From: an uncultured Sutterella sp.
GTDB taxonomy: Bacteria > Pseudomonadota > Gammaproteobacteria > Burkholderiales > Burkholderiaceae_F
Assembly: GCA_900545275.1 (NCBI GenBank)
Contig: UQYG01000008.1
Location: 62,001-126,000 of the forward strand
Length of the DNA: 64,000 bases
Direction: 5' to 3'
Positions within the stretch are counted from its first letter, which is position 1. Each line of letters starts with the position of its first letter. The notes under the pieces are model-generated. The model was not told where the DNA came from and made no database searches. It was given only the letters and a program-made list of their open reading frames with translations. Positions 1 through 8,918 of this stretch are shown one piece after another. The position numbers and the translations under genes are program-made.

Positions 1-987
1 CTTGCGGTTGGCGAGTTCGTTCACGAAGCGCTTGCCGTCGGAGTTGACCCACAGACCGTATTCGGCAGCGGCCGTCTGGCTGAACTGCCAGCCGATGCCC
101 ATGCCCTTTTCACGCGGGCTCGTCCACGGACCGCACTGGATCCAGTCGTCCTGAACCTGCAGGCAACCGATGGCCATCGTTTCACGCCAGAGTTCGGACG
201 TGGCGCCGGGCTGGTTCGTCGTGTCGAGCTGACCGTCAAGCTTCGGGTCCTGGAACATGCGGAACTTCACGTCCGCGGAGAAGCCGCCGTAGCAGAGGAC
301 CACGCCCTTCGTGGCGCGGATGGTCTTTTCCTTGCCGGAGCCTTCGTTCGGGAAGCGATAGCCTTCGCGGACGCGAACGCCTTCAACGCCCTTTTCCGTG
401 CGGATGATGTTCTGGACATAGGTGCGCAGACGAACCGGAATGCCGAGTTCCTTGCACTTGTCGAGTTCCTTCTGGACGATGCCGGAGCCGGAACCGTTCT
501 TCGTCGTCACATAACGCGGGACCGAGTGGCCGCCTTCCTGACCGATGGCGTCGGGGAGGTATTCCACGCCGAGTTCCTTGACCGTCCATTCAAAGTTGGA
601 CAGAGCGGACTGGGCGAGCAGATGCACCTTGGCCTTGTCGTTCATGTAGTTGCCGGCAACCAGGATGTCCTTTTCGAGGAGGTCGAAGGAGTCTTCGATC
701 CCCGCGTTCTTCTGCTGCGGGCAGCCCGTGGCGGTCAGAATGCCGCCGTTGATGATCGAGTTGCCGCCGGCCGTGGGCATCTTTTCGAGAACCACGACGT
801 TGGCACCGGCCTTCTTGGCTTCAATGGCTGCGGCCAAGCCGGCAAAACCCGAACCGATGACGATCACGTCAACGGTTTCGTCCCACTTCGTAGCAGGGGC
901 GGCGGAAACCACGGAGCTCGCGAGCGAGGCGGCACCAGCGGCCACGGCACCGGTAAGCATGCTACGACGGGAAATACGATCGATCAT
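1..987 (-). CDS. Tat-exported FAD-dependent reductase, flavocytochrome c / fumarate reductase family (3' end outside window)
   Basis: The N-terminal 329 residues are visible. A twin-arginine signal (RR at residues 7-8, motif ISRRSMLTG) and an Ala-rich stretch ending near residue 30 are followed by a dinucleotide-binding motif GSGFAG (residues 45-50) and LEK, typical of FAD_binding_2 proteins. The family includes periplasmic fumarate, urocanate and related reductases that pass electrons to an organic acceptor. No haem-binding CxxCH is seen in the visible part, so electrons must come from a partner or a distal domain. The ATG at 987 has a strong ribosome-binding site (AAGGAGAG) 6 bases upstream. 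The gene runs off the left edge. The substrate cannot be told from this sequence; family assignment is firm. Confidence 0.88.
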   Translation of the reverse strand, partial: MIDRISRRSMLTGAVAAGAASLASSVVSAAPATKWDETVDVIVIGSGFAGLAAAIEAKKAGANVVVLEKMPTAGGNSIINGGILTATGCPQQKNAGIEDSFDLLEKDILVAGNYMNDKAKVHLLAQSALSNFEWTVKELGVEYLPDAIGQEGGHSVPRYVTTKNGSGSGIVQKELDKCKELGIPVRLRTYVQNIIRTEKGVEGVRVREGYRFPNEGSGKEKTIRATKGVVLCYGGFSADVKFRMFQDPKLDGQLDTTNQPGATSELWRETMAIGCLQVQDDWIQCGPWTSPREKGMGIGWQFSQTAAAEYGLWVNSDGKRFVNELANRK

Positions 988-1024
988 AGGAAATCTCTCC
1001 TTTTTTGGTCTTGATGGCGAGTCT

Positions 1025-1040
1025 GTTCTCACACGAGAAC
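1025..1040. repeat. Perfect palindrome GTTCTCACACGAGAAC in flavoprotein leader
   Basis: Six-base arms (GTTCTC/GAGAAC) separated by ACAC lie between the predicted -10 element and the start of the flavoprotein at 987. It could be an operator or a small leader hairpin. No regulator is assigned. Confidence 0.4.
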
Positions 1041-1065
1041 AAGGGAGGCTCTCCACCTAAGGCCC

Positions 1066-1106
1066 ATTCTAGGAGCCCCCCTTTTTTAGTGCTTGCGCGA
1101 GATCAA
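1066..1106 (-). promoter_or_regulatory. Candidate promoter with FNR-like site for the Tat flavoprotein
   Basis: On the minus strand, TTGATCTCGCGCAA (1106-1093) matches the FNR consensus TTGAT-N4-ATCAA at 8 of 10 positions. It is followed after 21 bases by TAGAAT (1071-1066), a good -10. The site centre is about 40 bases before the predicted transcription start, the place expected for a class II FNR-activated promoter. Motif match only. Confidence 0.4.
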
Positions 1107-1128
1107 AAAAGGAGAGTTTTGCGAACGA

Positions 1129-2994
1129 TCAGTTTCCCTTACGAAGTTTCGATATATTGACTTTTCCAAGCAACTTTTTCCAGAATGTGGAATTGTCGTT
1201 CGGATCCTGAGCCCGAGCCCCCTTCTCCGCCGTCTCGACGGCATCGGATGTTTCCTGCGCGGTATCGGGAGCGTCCTGTTGCCGCACGCCGTCTTCCGCC
1301 TGCTTTCGGAAGGCCGAGCGAAGAACGACTTCCCAGAGCTTTCCTTCGATGAGTTCGGCGGTCGTGAGAAGCCGAACCTTGGACTCCTCCTTGTCGGCGA
1401 CGTCCACCCAGACGCCCGGATCGTCGGCGACGATCATGAAGGGAACGTTCGGGGCGATGCGCTGCGCGACGGCGTGATAGCGAAGCGTTTCGGCGCCGTT
1501 TGCGAAGATGAGGTAGCTCAACGCCTTGCCGAGCCCCGCGTTCTCGAGCGACGAGGCGTCGTCGGGCTCGCACTCCAAAAAGTCGATTCCGGCCTTCTCG
1601 AGTTCCTGCGCCACTTCATGGTGCGTCGTAAGCACGACGGGCTTCATGCCCGACTTGCGCCAACGGCGCGCAAGGTCGAGCACCATCGGGCCGTCGCCCG
1701 CCATGAAGATGGGGCGCGTCGACGTGTCGGGACGATCCTCTTCTACCGTTTCCTCCGAGCCGATTTCCGCGGCGCGGCGCGCCCAGGCCCAACGGGAGAC
1801 GAGAAGCTTTTCGATGCGTCCCGTCAGTTCGAAGAGAACCGGATTGAGCGCGATCGAGAGGATCGCCGCGCCCACGATGAGGTTCACCATGCGGTTGTCG
1901 GAAAGCCCCAGCGCCACGGCTTCCCCCGCGAGAATGAAGGAGAATTCGCCGATCTGCGCCAAGGAGGCTCCCACGGTGAGGGCGGTCTTGAGCGGCCGCT
2001 TCAAAAGGAGCACGATCGCGAAGGCGGCGAGGCTCTTGCCGAACACCACGACGAGCAACGCTACGAGGACCTGTCCGGGGGCCTCGATGAGGATGTGCCA
2101 GTCAAAGAGCATCCCGACGCCCACGAAGAAGAGCACCGAGAAGGCGTCCTGAAGCGGAATCGATTCGGTCGCGGCGCGGTGCGCAAAGCGGCTCTCGCGC
2201 ATCACCATGCCGGCGAAGAAGGCGCCGAGCGCGAAGCTCACGTGAAAGATCGCGGCCGCGGCGTAGGCGACGCCGAGCGCCGCCGCGAGAACAAAGAGCG
2301 TGAAAAGTTCGCGCGAGCCGGTCTTGGCCACCTGATAGAGAAGCCACGGCATCGCGCGGCGGCCGACGATGAACATCACCGCGATGAAGGCGGCGACGTT
2401 CACGAGCGTCATGAGAATGTCCTGCAGGAGTTCGTTGCCGCCCGCCGTTTCGGTCCCGGGCGCGCCGAGAAGTCCCGAGAGCGGCGGAAGCAAAACGAGG
2501 ATGAGGACGGTCGCGATGTCTTCGACGACGAGCCACCCCATGGCGATGCGTCCGTCCCGGTTGGTGAGCTGCCCGCGCACTTCGAGCGCCTTGATGAGCA
2601 CCACGGTCGAAGCGCAGGAGAGCGAGAGCCCGAAGACGATCCCCGCACCCCAGCTCCAGTCCCAAAACCAGTGCGCCGCGACCGCTCCGAGAAGGGTCGC
2701 GAGCGCCATCTGTCCGACCGCGCCCGGAATGGCGATTCCCTTCACGCTCATGAGGTCGCGCACCGAGAAGTGGAGCCCCACGCCGAACATCAGGAGCATC
2801 ACGCCGATTTCGGAGAGCTGATGCGCGAGTTCCGGATCGGCGAAGGGCCCGGGCGTGTGCTGCCCGGCGGCGATCCCGGCGAGGAGAAAGCCCACGAGCG
2901 CCGGCGCCCGGCCGAAGCGCTCGGCCAAAAAGCCGAAGACGAGCGCAAGACCGAAGGCGAGAACCAGCGTCGTGATGAGGGGAAGAGAGTGCAT
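1129..2994 (-). CDS. Monovalent cation:proton antiporter-2 family protein, YbaL/RosB-like
   Basis: Inner-membrane antiporter of the CPA2 family (621 residues). The N-terminal ~400 residues carry about 12 hydrophobic segments with the family signatures LLMFGVGLHFS and LVVEDIATV. After it comes a TrkA-N-like Rossmann domain and a charged tail of about 100 residues longer than typical YbaL. The usual GxGxxG of the nucleotide domain reads GDGPM here, so ligand gating may differ. The start at 2994 (MHSLPLITT) is chosen because it aligns with the conserved N-terminus of YbaL; an upstream in-frame start at 3069 would add 25 polar residues. Probable role: potassium or sodium export and stress tolerance. 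Ion specificity cannot be read from the sequence. Confidence 0.85.
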   Translation of the reverse strand: MHSLPLITTLVLAFGLALVFGFLAERFGRAPALVGFLLAGIAAGQHTPGPFADPELAHQLSEIGVMLLMFGVGLHFSVRDLMSVKGIAIPGAVGQMALATLLGAVAAHWFWDWSWGAGIVFGLSLSCASTVVLIKALEVRGQLTNRDGRIAMGWLVVEDIATVLILVLLPPLSGLLGAPGTETAGGNELLQDILMTLVNVAAFIAVMFIVGRRAMPWLLYQVAKTGSRELFTLFVLAAALGVAYAAAAIFHVSFALGAFFAGMVMRESRFAHRAATESIPLQDAFSVLFFVGVGMLFDWHILIEAPGQVLVALLVVVFGKSLAAFAIVLLLKRPLKTALTVGASLAQIGEFSFILAGEAVALGLSDNRMVNLIVGAAILSIALNPVLFELTGRIEKLLVSRWAWARRAAEIGSEETVEEDRPDTSTRPIFMAGDGPMVLDLARRWRKSGMKPVVLTTHHEVAQELEKAGIDFLECEPDDASSLENAGLGKALSYLIFANGAETLRYHAVAQRIAPNVPFMIVADDPGVWVDVADKEESKVRLLTTAELIEGKLWEVVLRSAFRKQAEDGVRQQDAPDTAQETSDAVETAEKGARAQDPNDNSTFWKKLLGKVNISKLRKGN

Positions 2995-3130
2995 GTCGAA
3001 CGGTGCTCCGAGAAAACGGCCGGTGAGAGTCGGAGTGAACAAAGAAAAATCGGCCCGTCTTTTCCGCACGCGCCTTGCGCGGAAAAAACGAACCGACTTC
3101 GTTTACTTGCTTAGCGTGCAAGAAGGAACT

Positions 3131-4648
3131 TTAGCACATGGGTTGCGTGCCCTCGCCCTCTTCCGCGTCATCTTTTTGGGGAGCGGGCTTTGCACGGGCC
3201 GCGTCGAGTCGGGCGAGGTATTCCTCGGTGATGTCGCCCGTCACGTAGTCGCCGTCAAAGCACGAGCAGTCAAAGCGCGGAATCGAGGGATTCAGGTCGT
3301 GTAGGGCGTTCTTGAGGCCGTCGATCGTCTGATAGACGACCGCGTCGGCGCCGAGACTTTCGGCCACGGCCTTCGCGTCGCGCCCGTCGCCGCAGAGAAG
3401 TTCCGAGCGCGTCGGCATGTCGATGCCGTAGACGTTCGGGAACATGACGCGCGGAGCCGACGAGGCGACGAAGACCTTCTTCGCGCCCGATTCGCGGGCG
3501 ATGCGCACGATCTCGCGCATCGTCGTGCCGCGCACGATCGAGTCGTCGACGAGTAGAACGTTCTTCCCTTCGAATTCGACGGGCATGGCGTTCAACTTCT
3601 GGCGCACACTCTTCTTGCGCACGGCCTGTCCGGGCATGATGAAGGTGCGGCCCACGTAGCGGTTCTTGATGAAGCCTTCGCGGTAGGGAAGGTTGAGGAC
3701 CTGCGCCAACTGCTGCGCGCAGGGGCGCGAACTGTCGGGAATCGGCATGACGACGTCGATTTCCGAAAGGTCGATTTCGTGCTTCAGGGTTTCGGCGAGG
3801 TATTCGCCGAGCTTGAGGCGCGCCGCGTAGACGTTGATGCCGTCCATCGTGGAGTCGGGACGGGCGAAATAGACCCATTCGAAGGCGCAGGGCGAGAGCA
3901 TCGGATTTTCCGCGCACTGACGCGTCGAGACGTTCCCCTTCAGGTCGATCCAGAGGGCTTCGCCCGGCGCGAGGTCGCGCTCGACCTTGAACCCGAGACC
4001 GATCATCGTCACGGATTCGGAGCTCACCATGTATTCGAGCTTGCCGTTTTCCTGCACGTTCGTGCCGAAGCAGATCGGGCGGATGCCGTAGGGGTCGCGG
4101 AAGGCGAGAAGGCCTTTGCCGGCAATGAGCGCAACGACCGCGTAGGAACCGCGAAGACGCTTGTGAACGCGCGAGACCGCGGCGAAGACCCCTTCGGCGT
4201 CGAGCGACTTCGAAATGGTTTCCCGCGAGATTTCCGTCGCAAGGACGTTCAGGAGCACTTCCGAGTCGCTCGTCGTGTTGATGTGACGGCGGTCGGTTTC
4301 ATAGAGCTCCTGCTTGAGGGCTTCGGCGTTCGTGAGGTTGCCGTTGTGCGCAAAGGCGATCCCGTAGGGAGCGTTCACGTAGAAGGGCTGCGACTCCTGA
4401 TTCGAGCTCGCGCACCCCTGCGTCGGATAGCGCACCTGCCCGACCCCCATGTTCCCCGTCAAGTCGCGCATGTTGCGCGTGCGAAAGACGTCCCGCACAA
4501 GGCCCATGGCCTTGTACATGTGGAATTCCAAACCGTCGAGCGTGGCGATGCCCGCCGCGTCCTGACCGCGATGCTGCAGAAGGTGAAGCGCGTCGTAAAT
4601 GCGCTGATTCACCGGCTCCGAAGACATCATGGCAACGATACCGCACAT
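3131..4648 (-). CDS. purF: Amidophosphoribosyltransferase
   Basis: First committed enzyme of purine synthesis: converts PRPP and glutamine to 5-phosphoribosylamine in the cytoplasm. The 505-residue protein begins MCGIVAM, giving the N-terminal nucleophile Cys2 of class II glutamine amidotransferases, followed by LLQHRGQDAAG. The C-terminal half carries the PRPP-binding motif VLLVDDSIVRGTT. Length fits the family. It is last in the fimV-truA-accD-folC-SPOR-cvpA-purF block, and cvpA-purF adjacency is widely conserved. A strong hairpin lies between cvpA and purF, so purF may be attenuated or have its own promoter. Confidence 0.97.
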   Translation of the reverse strand: MCGIVAMMSSEPVNQRIYDALHLLQHRGQDAAGIATLDGLEFHMYKAMGLVRDVFRTRNMRDLTGNMGVGQVRYPTQGCASSNQESQPFYVNAPYGIAFAHNGNLTNAEALKQELYETDRRHINTTSDSEVLLNVLATEISRETISKSLDAEGVFAAVSRVHKRLRGSYAVVALIAGKGLLAFRDPYGIRPICFGTNVQENGKLEYMVSSESVTMIGLGFKVERDLAPGEALWIDLKGNVSTRQCAENPMLSPCAFEWVYFARPDSTMDGINVYAARLKLGEYLAETLKHEIDLSEIDVVMPIPDSSRPCAQQLAQVLNLPYREGFIKNRYVGRTFIMPGQAVRKKSVRQKLNAMPVEFEGKNVLLVDDSIVRGTTMREIVRIARESGAKKVFVASSAPRVMFPNVYGIDMPTRSELLCGDGRDAKAVAESLGADAVVYQTIDGLKNALHDLNPSIPRFDCSCFDGDYVTGDITEEYLARLDAARAKPAPQKDDAEEGEGTQPMC

Positions 4649-4708
4649 AGTCGAGTTCCTCGTGTTGGAGTGTGGGCGCTAGGCCCGATTGCTTTTCAGA
4701 AAGATATT

Positions 4709-4741
4709 AAAAAAGGGCGTGCTCGACGCACGCCCCTTTTT
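4709..4741. terminator. Intrinsic terminator between cvpA and purF
   Basis: GGGCGTGC and GCACGCCC pair around TCGAC, with A-rich and T-rich flanks on either side, so it can work in both directions. On the minus strand it directly follows the cvpA stop codon and would limit read-through into purF. Confidence 0.8.
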
Positions 4742-5295
4742 CATGATTCGTTGGCTCCCCCGCCCGCCCGCGAGAGGAATCCCGCCGCCGAAAGCGGCGA
4801 AGAGGATCCGTTTCGCAACGAGGCGAACCAGTCGGGAAGATACGGCAGCGACCAGTCGATCACCGTCTCCGCCGGAGCGATGAGGGAGGACCGCTGCCAC
4901 ATTTTGCTCGTTTTCACATCGTCGATGAGACCGAAGAAGAAGACCCCGGCGCACACCACGACGGCGCCGCGCAGAAAACCGAAGACGGCGCCCAGCGCCC
5001 GGTCCTCGAAGGTGAGCTCGGCCACTTCGAGGAGCTTTCGGATGAGAAGTCCCAAAAGTCCCACGCAAAAGAGCGCGGCCACGATCAAAAGAATCGAGGC
5101 GATCAGCACGCGGGGAAGATAGCCGAGACTCTCGAGCGGAATCATGTCGGCGAAGTCGCCCGAAAAGGCGAGCGCGAGCATGATGCCCGCCACCCATCCG
5201 ACGATGGCGAGAATTTCGCGCACCACGCCGCGCGTGATGCCGACGCCGCTTGAGAGAACGAGAAGGCCGACGATGAGCCAGTCGATTTCGGTCAT
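4741..5295 (-). CDS. cvpA: CvpA family inner-membrane protein (colicin V production)
   Basis: A 184-residue protein with four predicted transmembrane segments (starting near residues 5, 28, 65 and 100) and the family pattern GxxRGxxxE near the N-terminus (GITRGVVREI). CvpA proteins are needed for colicin V production and envelope stress tolerance; their molecular activity is not settled. Position just upstream of purF is the conserved location. A TACAAT -10 element is seen on the minus strand at 5360-5355, about 60 bases before the start. The C-terminal ~30 residues after the last helix are poorly conserved. Confidence 0.9.
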   Translation of the reverse strand: MTEIDWLIVGLLVLSSGVGITRGVVREILAIVGWVAGIMLALAFSGDFADMIPLESLGYLPRVLIASILLIVAALFCVGLLGLLIRKLLEVAELTFEDRALGAVFGFLRGAVVVCAGVFFFGLIDDVKTSKMWQRSSLIAPAETVIDWSLPYLPDWFASLRNGSSSPLSAAGFLSRAGGGANES

Positions 5296-5428
5296 GAAGC
5301 GAAACGGAAAACGGGAAAAGGAAGGGAAACCCCGAAGGGTCTCGAAGATGCGCTATTGTAGCGAAGGACCGTGCGGCGTGGGGCGCGGCGCGGAGATTTT
5401 CCGCGCCGATCCGACCGATTTTCGCCGC

Positions 5429-6484
5429 TTATTTCTTCGAGGCCTTCTGATGGGAGACGATGGGCTTCGAAGCGAAGTTGTTGAGCATGAGAAGACCCGA
5501 AGCGCTCTCGGCCTCGGCCTTCGTCTTGAAGAGCCCGACGCGCACGCGCCAGAGGGTCTTGCCGTTCTGGCGCACGCTCATCTTGTAGGCGGGAAGCCCC
5601 TGCAACTTCATGTCCTTGACGAGCTTTTCGGCGGAGAGTTCCGAACTCGTCGCGAGGACCTGAATGTAGTAGCCTTCGCCCGTGGGCGCCGCGTCGCCGC
5701 GCGCGGGCTCGGCGGGTTTCGCCGCCTCTTCCGCCTTGGCGGGCGCCTTCGTCTCTTCGGCGGGTCCGGCCTTCGGGTCGGGCGCCGTCTCCTTGGCCGC
5801 CTCCCCTTCCAGATTCGCCGCCCCCGTCGAGGGGCTCTCTCCCGATCCCGCGACCACCACGTCCCCGTGGGCGGGCTTCTCGGCCTCGGATTCGGTTTCA
5901 GGCGCGATCGTCGTTTCCACCGCCTGCGGAGCGGGAATGTCGAGATTCATCTTCTCGACCTCGAGGCTCTTTTCATCGTCGAGCGCGAAGGGCGTCACGA
6001 GAACGAGTGCGAGAAGCAGCGCCGCCGCCCCGATCATGCGGTGGCGCATGCGCTTGTGACGAAGCACCTCTTCGGGCGTGGGAATCGGGGCCGACTCTTC
6101 CTCGGGCTGCGCTTCGCGCTCCCGATCACGCACGCGCCGCACCGTTTCGCGCGGCACGGGCGTCGTCACCATGGGCTCGGGCCGATCGGCTTCAAGCGCG
6201 GCTTCGCGCGAGGGTTCCTCCTCGGGTTCGGGCGTCGTCGCCCACACGGGAATGACGGGATCGGACGGAGCGCCCTCTTTCTCGTCCCGGGCCAACAACG
6301 CGGGGTCGGGGACCGTCGGCGGCACTTCTTCAAAGGGCGAAACCTTGTCCGTTTCCGTGGCCGCGACCTTTTCTTCGGGCGCTTTTTCGCCGCCCAAGAC
6401 GGGTTCGGTGCGCACCTCCTCCCACGGGCCCTTCGAATCGGAATCCGCGGGCCCCTTGCCGCCGGTCTTGAAGAAATTGAACAT
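5429..6484 (-). CDS. SPOR-domain membrane protein (DedD/FtsN-like)
   Basis: A 351-residue bitopic protein. An acidic, proline-rich cytoplasmic region (about residues 1-145) leads to one transmembrane helix (about 148-166), a long Ala/Glu/Pro-rich periplasmic linker, and a C-terminal SPOR domain (about 270-345; GYYIQVLATSS, WRVRVGLF). SPOR domains bind septal peptidoglycan stripped of stem peptides, so a role at the division site is expected. The gene lies between folC and cvpA, the usual place for the DedD homologue. The start at 6484 has a good ribosome-binding site (GAGGAGAG). The N-terminal cytoplasmic arm is longer than in E. coli DedD. Confidence 0.88.
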   Translation of the reverse strand: MFNFFKTGGKGPADSDSKGPWEEVRTEPVLGGEKAPEEKVAATETDKVSPFEEVPPTVPDPALLARDEKEGAPSDPVIPVWATTPEPEEEPSREAALEADRPEPMVTTPVPRETVRRVRDREREAQPEEESAPIPTPEEVLRHKRMRHRMIGAAALLLALVLVTPFALDDEKSLEVEKMNLDIPAPQAVETTIAPETESEAEKPAHGDVVVAGSGESPSTGAANLEGEAAKETAPDPKAGPAEETKAPAKAEEAAKPAEPARGDAAPTGEGYYIQVLATSSELSAEKLVKDMKLQGLPAYKMSVRQNGKTLWRVRVGLFKTKAEAESASGLLMLNNFASKPIVSHQKASKK

Positions 6485-6535
6485 CTTTCTCTCCTCGGAA
6501 CCCCGCCGCAGAAGGAGACGGGCGAATGAATCAGA

Positions 6536-7846
6536 TTATGCGTGGGCGGCAAGCGCTTCGAGCGCGGCCGTAACGGTCACGAAGGACCCGAACACGATGA
6601 TTCTAACAGTGCCGCCCGGGCGCTCCGAGAGATTTTTTGCAACGAAACGCGCCTGCGCGAGCGCGGCTTCGACGGTCGTGTAGCTTTCGATGCGTTCTTC
6701 CGGAACGCCCGCGCGGAGCATGGCGCTCTTCAAAAGCGTTGCCGACGCGGCGCGCGGTCCGGTGAGCGACGCGATGAACCAATCGTCAAAGGAGTCTTTG
6801 AGCAGACGGGCGACGCCCTCCATGTCCTTGTCGGCGAGCATCCCGAAGACCGCCATCGTGCGTTCGCCCCCGCGCTTCGTGAGGCGGATGTTTTGGGCGA
6901 GCACCGCCGCGGCTTCCGGATTGTGTCCGACGTCGAGCACGATCGGGCACGGGTCGTGCGACACCGTCTCGAAGCGCGCCGTGAGGCGAACCGTCTCGAG
7001 TCCCTTTTCGACGGCTTCGCGCGCGACGGGAAGTTTTTCTTGGAGCGCCGTCACCACCGCGAGCACGCCCGCGGCGTTGCGGTACTGGTTGACGCCGAGA
7101 AGCGCGGGACGCGGAAGCTTTTCAAAGCGCACGCCCTCGCCCTCCCAGTCGAAAGTCCCGTCCTCGTGCACGACCGTGCGGAAGTCGCGGCCGGCGTAGA
7201 TCCCCTTCGCGCCGATTTTCTCGACGTACGCCGAAAGGGTCGACGGAACGTCCGCGTCGGAGCATACCGCCGGGCACCCCGGACGGTAGATGTACGCCTT
7301 TTCCGAAGCGATCGCCTCGCGCGTGTCGCCGAGGAAAGCCGTGTGGTCGATCCCGATCGTGGAGATCACGGCCGCGTCGCTGTCGATCGTGTTGATGGCG
7401 TCAAGCCGCCCGCCAAGTCCGATTTCGAGAATCACCACGTCGGGCTTTTCCTTTTGGAAAAGACGCAGGATGCCGAGCGCCGTGTATTCGAAATAGGAGA
7501 GCGTCCCCTCGCGCGCGGCCTCGACCTCGGCGAAGGCCGCCATCAGGTCTTCGTCGCGCGCCTCGACCCCGTTGATGCGGGCGCGCTCGTTGAATCGCAG
7601 AAGGTGCGGCGACGTGTGCGCGCAGGTCTTGTAGCCCGCGGCGCGGTAGATCGACTCAAGCATTCCGACGGTCGAACCCTTGCCGTTCGTGCCGCCCACC
7701 GTGATCACGGGACAGGAAAAACGAATGTCCATTTTTTTCACCATCATCCGCATGCGCTCGAGTCCCATGTCGATGGGCTTGGCGTGGAGCGTTTCGATGT
7801 GGCGGAGCCAGTTGTCGAGGGTGGCGAAGGTTTGCGTTTCGGTCAT
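6536..7846 (-). CDS. folC: Bifunctional folylpolyglutamate synthase / dihydrofolate synthase
   Basis: Adds glutamate to dihydropteroate and extends the polyglutamate tail of folates, in the cytoplasm. The 436-residue length is typical. The ATP-binding loop GTNGKGST is near residue 48, followed by TSPHL and RFNERARING, all family signatures; the C-terminal Mur-ligase-like region contains LDVGHNPEAA. The ATG at 7846 has a strong ribosome-binding site (GGAGG) with 8 bases of spacing. It is downstream of accD and upstream of the SPOR gene, as in E. coli and other proteobacteria. Confidence 0.96.
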   Translation of the reverse strand: MTETQTFATLDNWLRHIETLHAKPIDMGLERMRMMVKKMDIRFSCPVITVGGTNGKGSTVGMLESIYRAAGYKTCAHTSPHLLRFNERARINGVEARDEDLMAAFAEVEAAREGTLSYFEYTALGILRLFQKEKPDVVILEIGLGGRLDAINTIDSDAAVISTIGIDHTAFLGDTREAIASEKAYIYRPGCPAVCSDADVPSTLSAYVEKIGAKGIYAGRDFRTVVHEDGTFDWEGEGVRFEKLPRPALLGVNQYRNAAGVLAVVTALQEKLPVAREAVEKGLETVRLTARFETVSHDPCPIVLDVGHNPEAAAVLAQNIRLTKRGGERTMAVFGMLADKDMEGVARLLKDSFDDWFIASLTGPRAASATLLKSAMLRAGVPEERIESYTTVEAALAQARFVAKNLSERPGGTVRIIVFGSFVTVTAALEALAAHA

Positions 7847-7873
7847 GGAAAAGACCTCCGAAAAAGTGGAGAC

Positions 7874-7901
7874 GCGGCGTCCGACTCGAATCGGACGCCG
7901 C
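7874..7901. terminator. Hairpin after accD (possible weak terminator)
   Basis: An 11-base stem (GCGGCGTCCGA/TCGGACGCCGC) sits between the accD stop and the folC start. It lacks an immediate T run, so it may be a processing or stability element and not a terminator. Confidence 0.5.
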
Positions 7902-7937
7902 GCCTCGAATGGGAATCTGTCGAATGAGAATACCGCC

Positions 7938-8825
7938 TCAGATGCCGTTGACGGGCGACTTCTTCATGAGAAGCTGCGTGATCACCGAGATGCGCGCGCG
8001 CATGTCGCGGCGGTCGACGATCATGTCGATCTGTCCCTTCTGCAGGAGGAATTCGGCGCGCTGGAAGCCTTCGGGAAGCTTCTCGCGCACGGTCTGCTCG
8101 ATCACGCGCGGACCCGCAAAGCCGATCAGGGCCTTGGGTTCGGCGATGACGACGTCGCCCATGAAGGCAAAGGAGGCCGACACCCCGCCCATCGTCGGGT
8201 CGGTCAGAACCGAAATGAAGGGAAGGCCCGCTTCGGAGAGACGCGTCACGGCCGCCGTGGTCTTGGCCATCTGCATGAGCGACAAGAGACCTTCCTGCAT
8301 GCGGGCGCCGCCCGAAGCGGCGAAGCACACGAAGGGACAGTTGCGGCGGATCGCCTCGTCGACGCCGCGCGAGAAGCGCTCGCCCACGACCGAGCCCATG
8401 GAGCCGCCCATGAACTTGAACTCAAAGGCCGCCGCGACGATCGGTTCGCGACGCAGCGTCCCCGACAGCACGACGATCGCGTCCTTTTCGCCCGTCGTCT
8501 TTTCGGCCGCTTCGCGGCGCTTGGGATAGGGCTTGCTGTCGACGAAATGAAGGGGATCCTCCGCGCGCACGTTCGCCGCAACCTCCACCTGACCTTCGGG
8601 GTCGAGGAAGGCTTCAAGGCGCGCACGCGCGCCGATGCGCATGTGGTGACCGCACTTCGGGCAGACCTGAAGACTTCCGCGCAGCTCTTCGGCGTAAAGC
8701 GTCTGATCGCAGCCGGGGCACTTCGTCCACAACCCCTCGGGAATGGGACTGACCTTGCGCTGCGGCGCGTCTTTGGATTCCTGCTTGCGCTGGATCTTCG
8801 GAAGAATGTGATTCAACCAACTCAT
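7938..8825 (-). CDS. accD: Acetyl-CoA carboxylase carboxyltransferase subunit beta
   Basis: With AccA, transfers the carboxyl group from biotin carrier protein to acetyl-CoA, giving malonyl-CoA for fatty acid synthesis. The 295-residue protein has the N-terminal four-cysteine zinc ribbon (CPGC near residue 36 and CPKC near residue 55) and the carboxyltransferase crotonase-like fold with GGSMGSV and SGGARMQEG. Length is normal. The promoter-like TATAAT at 8918-8913 is followed by a hairpin and eight T residues before the start codon, so the leader itself could be regulated. In related bacteria trpA normally precedes accD; here truA does. Confidence 0.97.
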   Translation of the reverse strand: MSWLNHILPKIQRKQESKDAPQRKVSPIPEGLWTKCPGCDQTLYAEELRGSLQVCPKCGHHMRIGARARLEAFLDPEGQVEVAANVRAEDPLHFVDSKPYPKRREAAEKTTGEKDAIVVLSGTLRREPIVAAAFEFKFMGGSMGSVVGERFSRGVDEAIRRNCPFVCFAASGGARMQEGLLSLMQMAKTTAAVTRLSEAGLPFISVLTDPTMGGVSASFAFMGDVVIAEPKALIGFAGPRVIEQTVREKLPEGFQRAEFLLQKGQIDMIVDRRDMRARISVITQLLMKKSPVNGI

Positions 8826-8849
8826 CGGAGTGACCTGAGCTTCGTTCGT

Positions 8850-8884
8850 AAAAAAAATCTTTTGTCGGTCCGGAACCGGACCGA
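8850..8884 (-). terminator. Hairpin plus T run in the accD leader / truA terminator
   Basis: A 20-base near-palindrome (8865-8884; arms TCGGTCCGG/CCGGACCGA) is followed on the minus strand, after seven bases, by eight T residues (8857-8850). It ends truA transcription or, because a TATAAT lies upstream of it, attenuates accD. Confidence 0.6.
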
Positions 8885-8912
8885 TGCGGATTCTCCATCC
8901 GCGAAAAGTTCC

Positions 8913-8918
8913 ATTATA
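8913..8918 (-). promoter_or_regulatory. -10 element TATAAT upstream of accD
   Basis: Perfect TATAAT on the minus strand 88 bases before the accD start codon. No convincing -35 hexamer is seen at 16-18 bases. It is the only consensus -10 in this intergenic region. Confidence 0.45.

Noticed and set aside
3060..3090. Possible terminator TTTTCCGC...GCGGAAAA near the antiporter/purF junction
   Set aside because: The stem is short and not followed by a proper T run in the direction needed; not strong enough to list.
1093..3114. 673-codon plus-strand open frame opposite the antiporter
   Set aside because: It is a shadow frame of the GC-rich antiporter gene, rich in Arg/Glu/His with no domain resemblance; the minus frame has clear CPA2 motifs.
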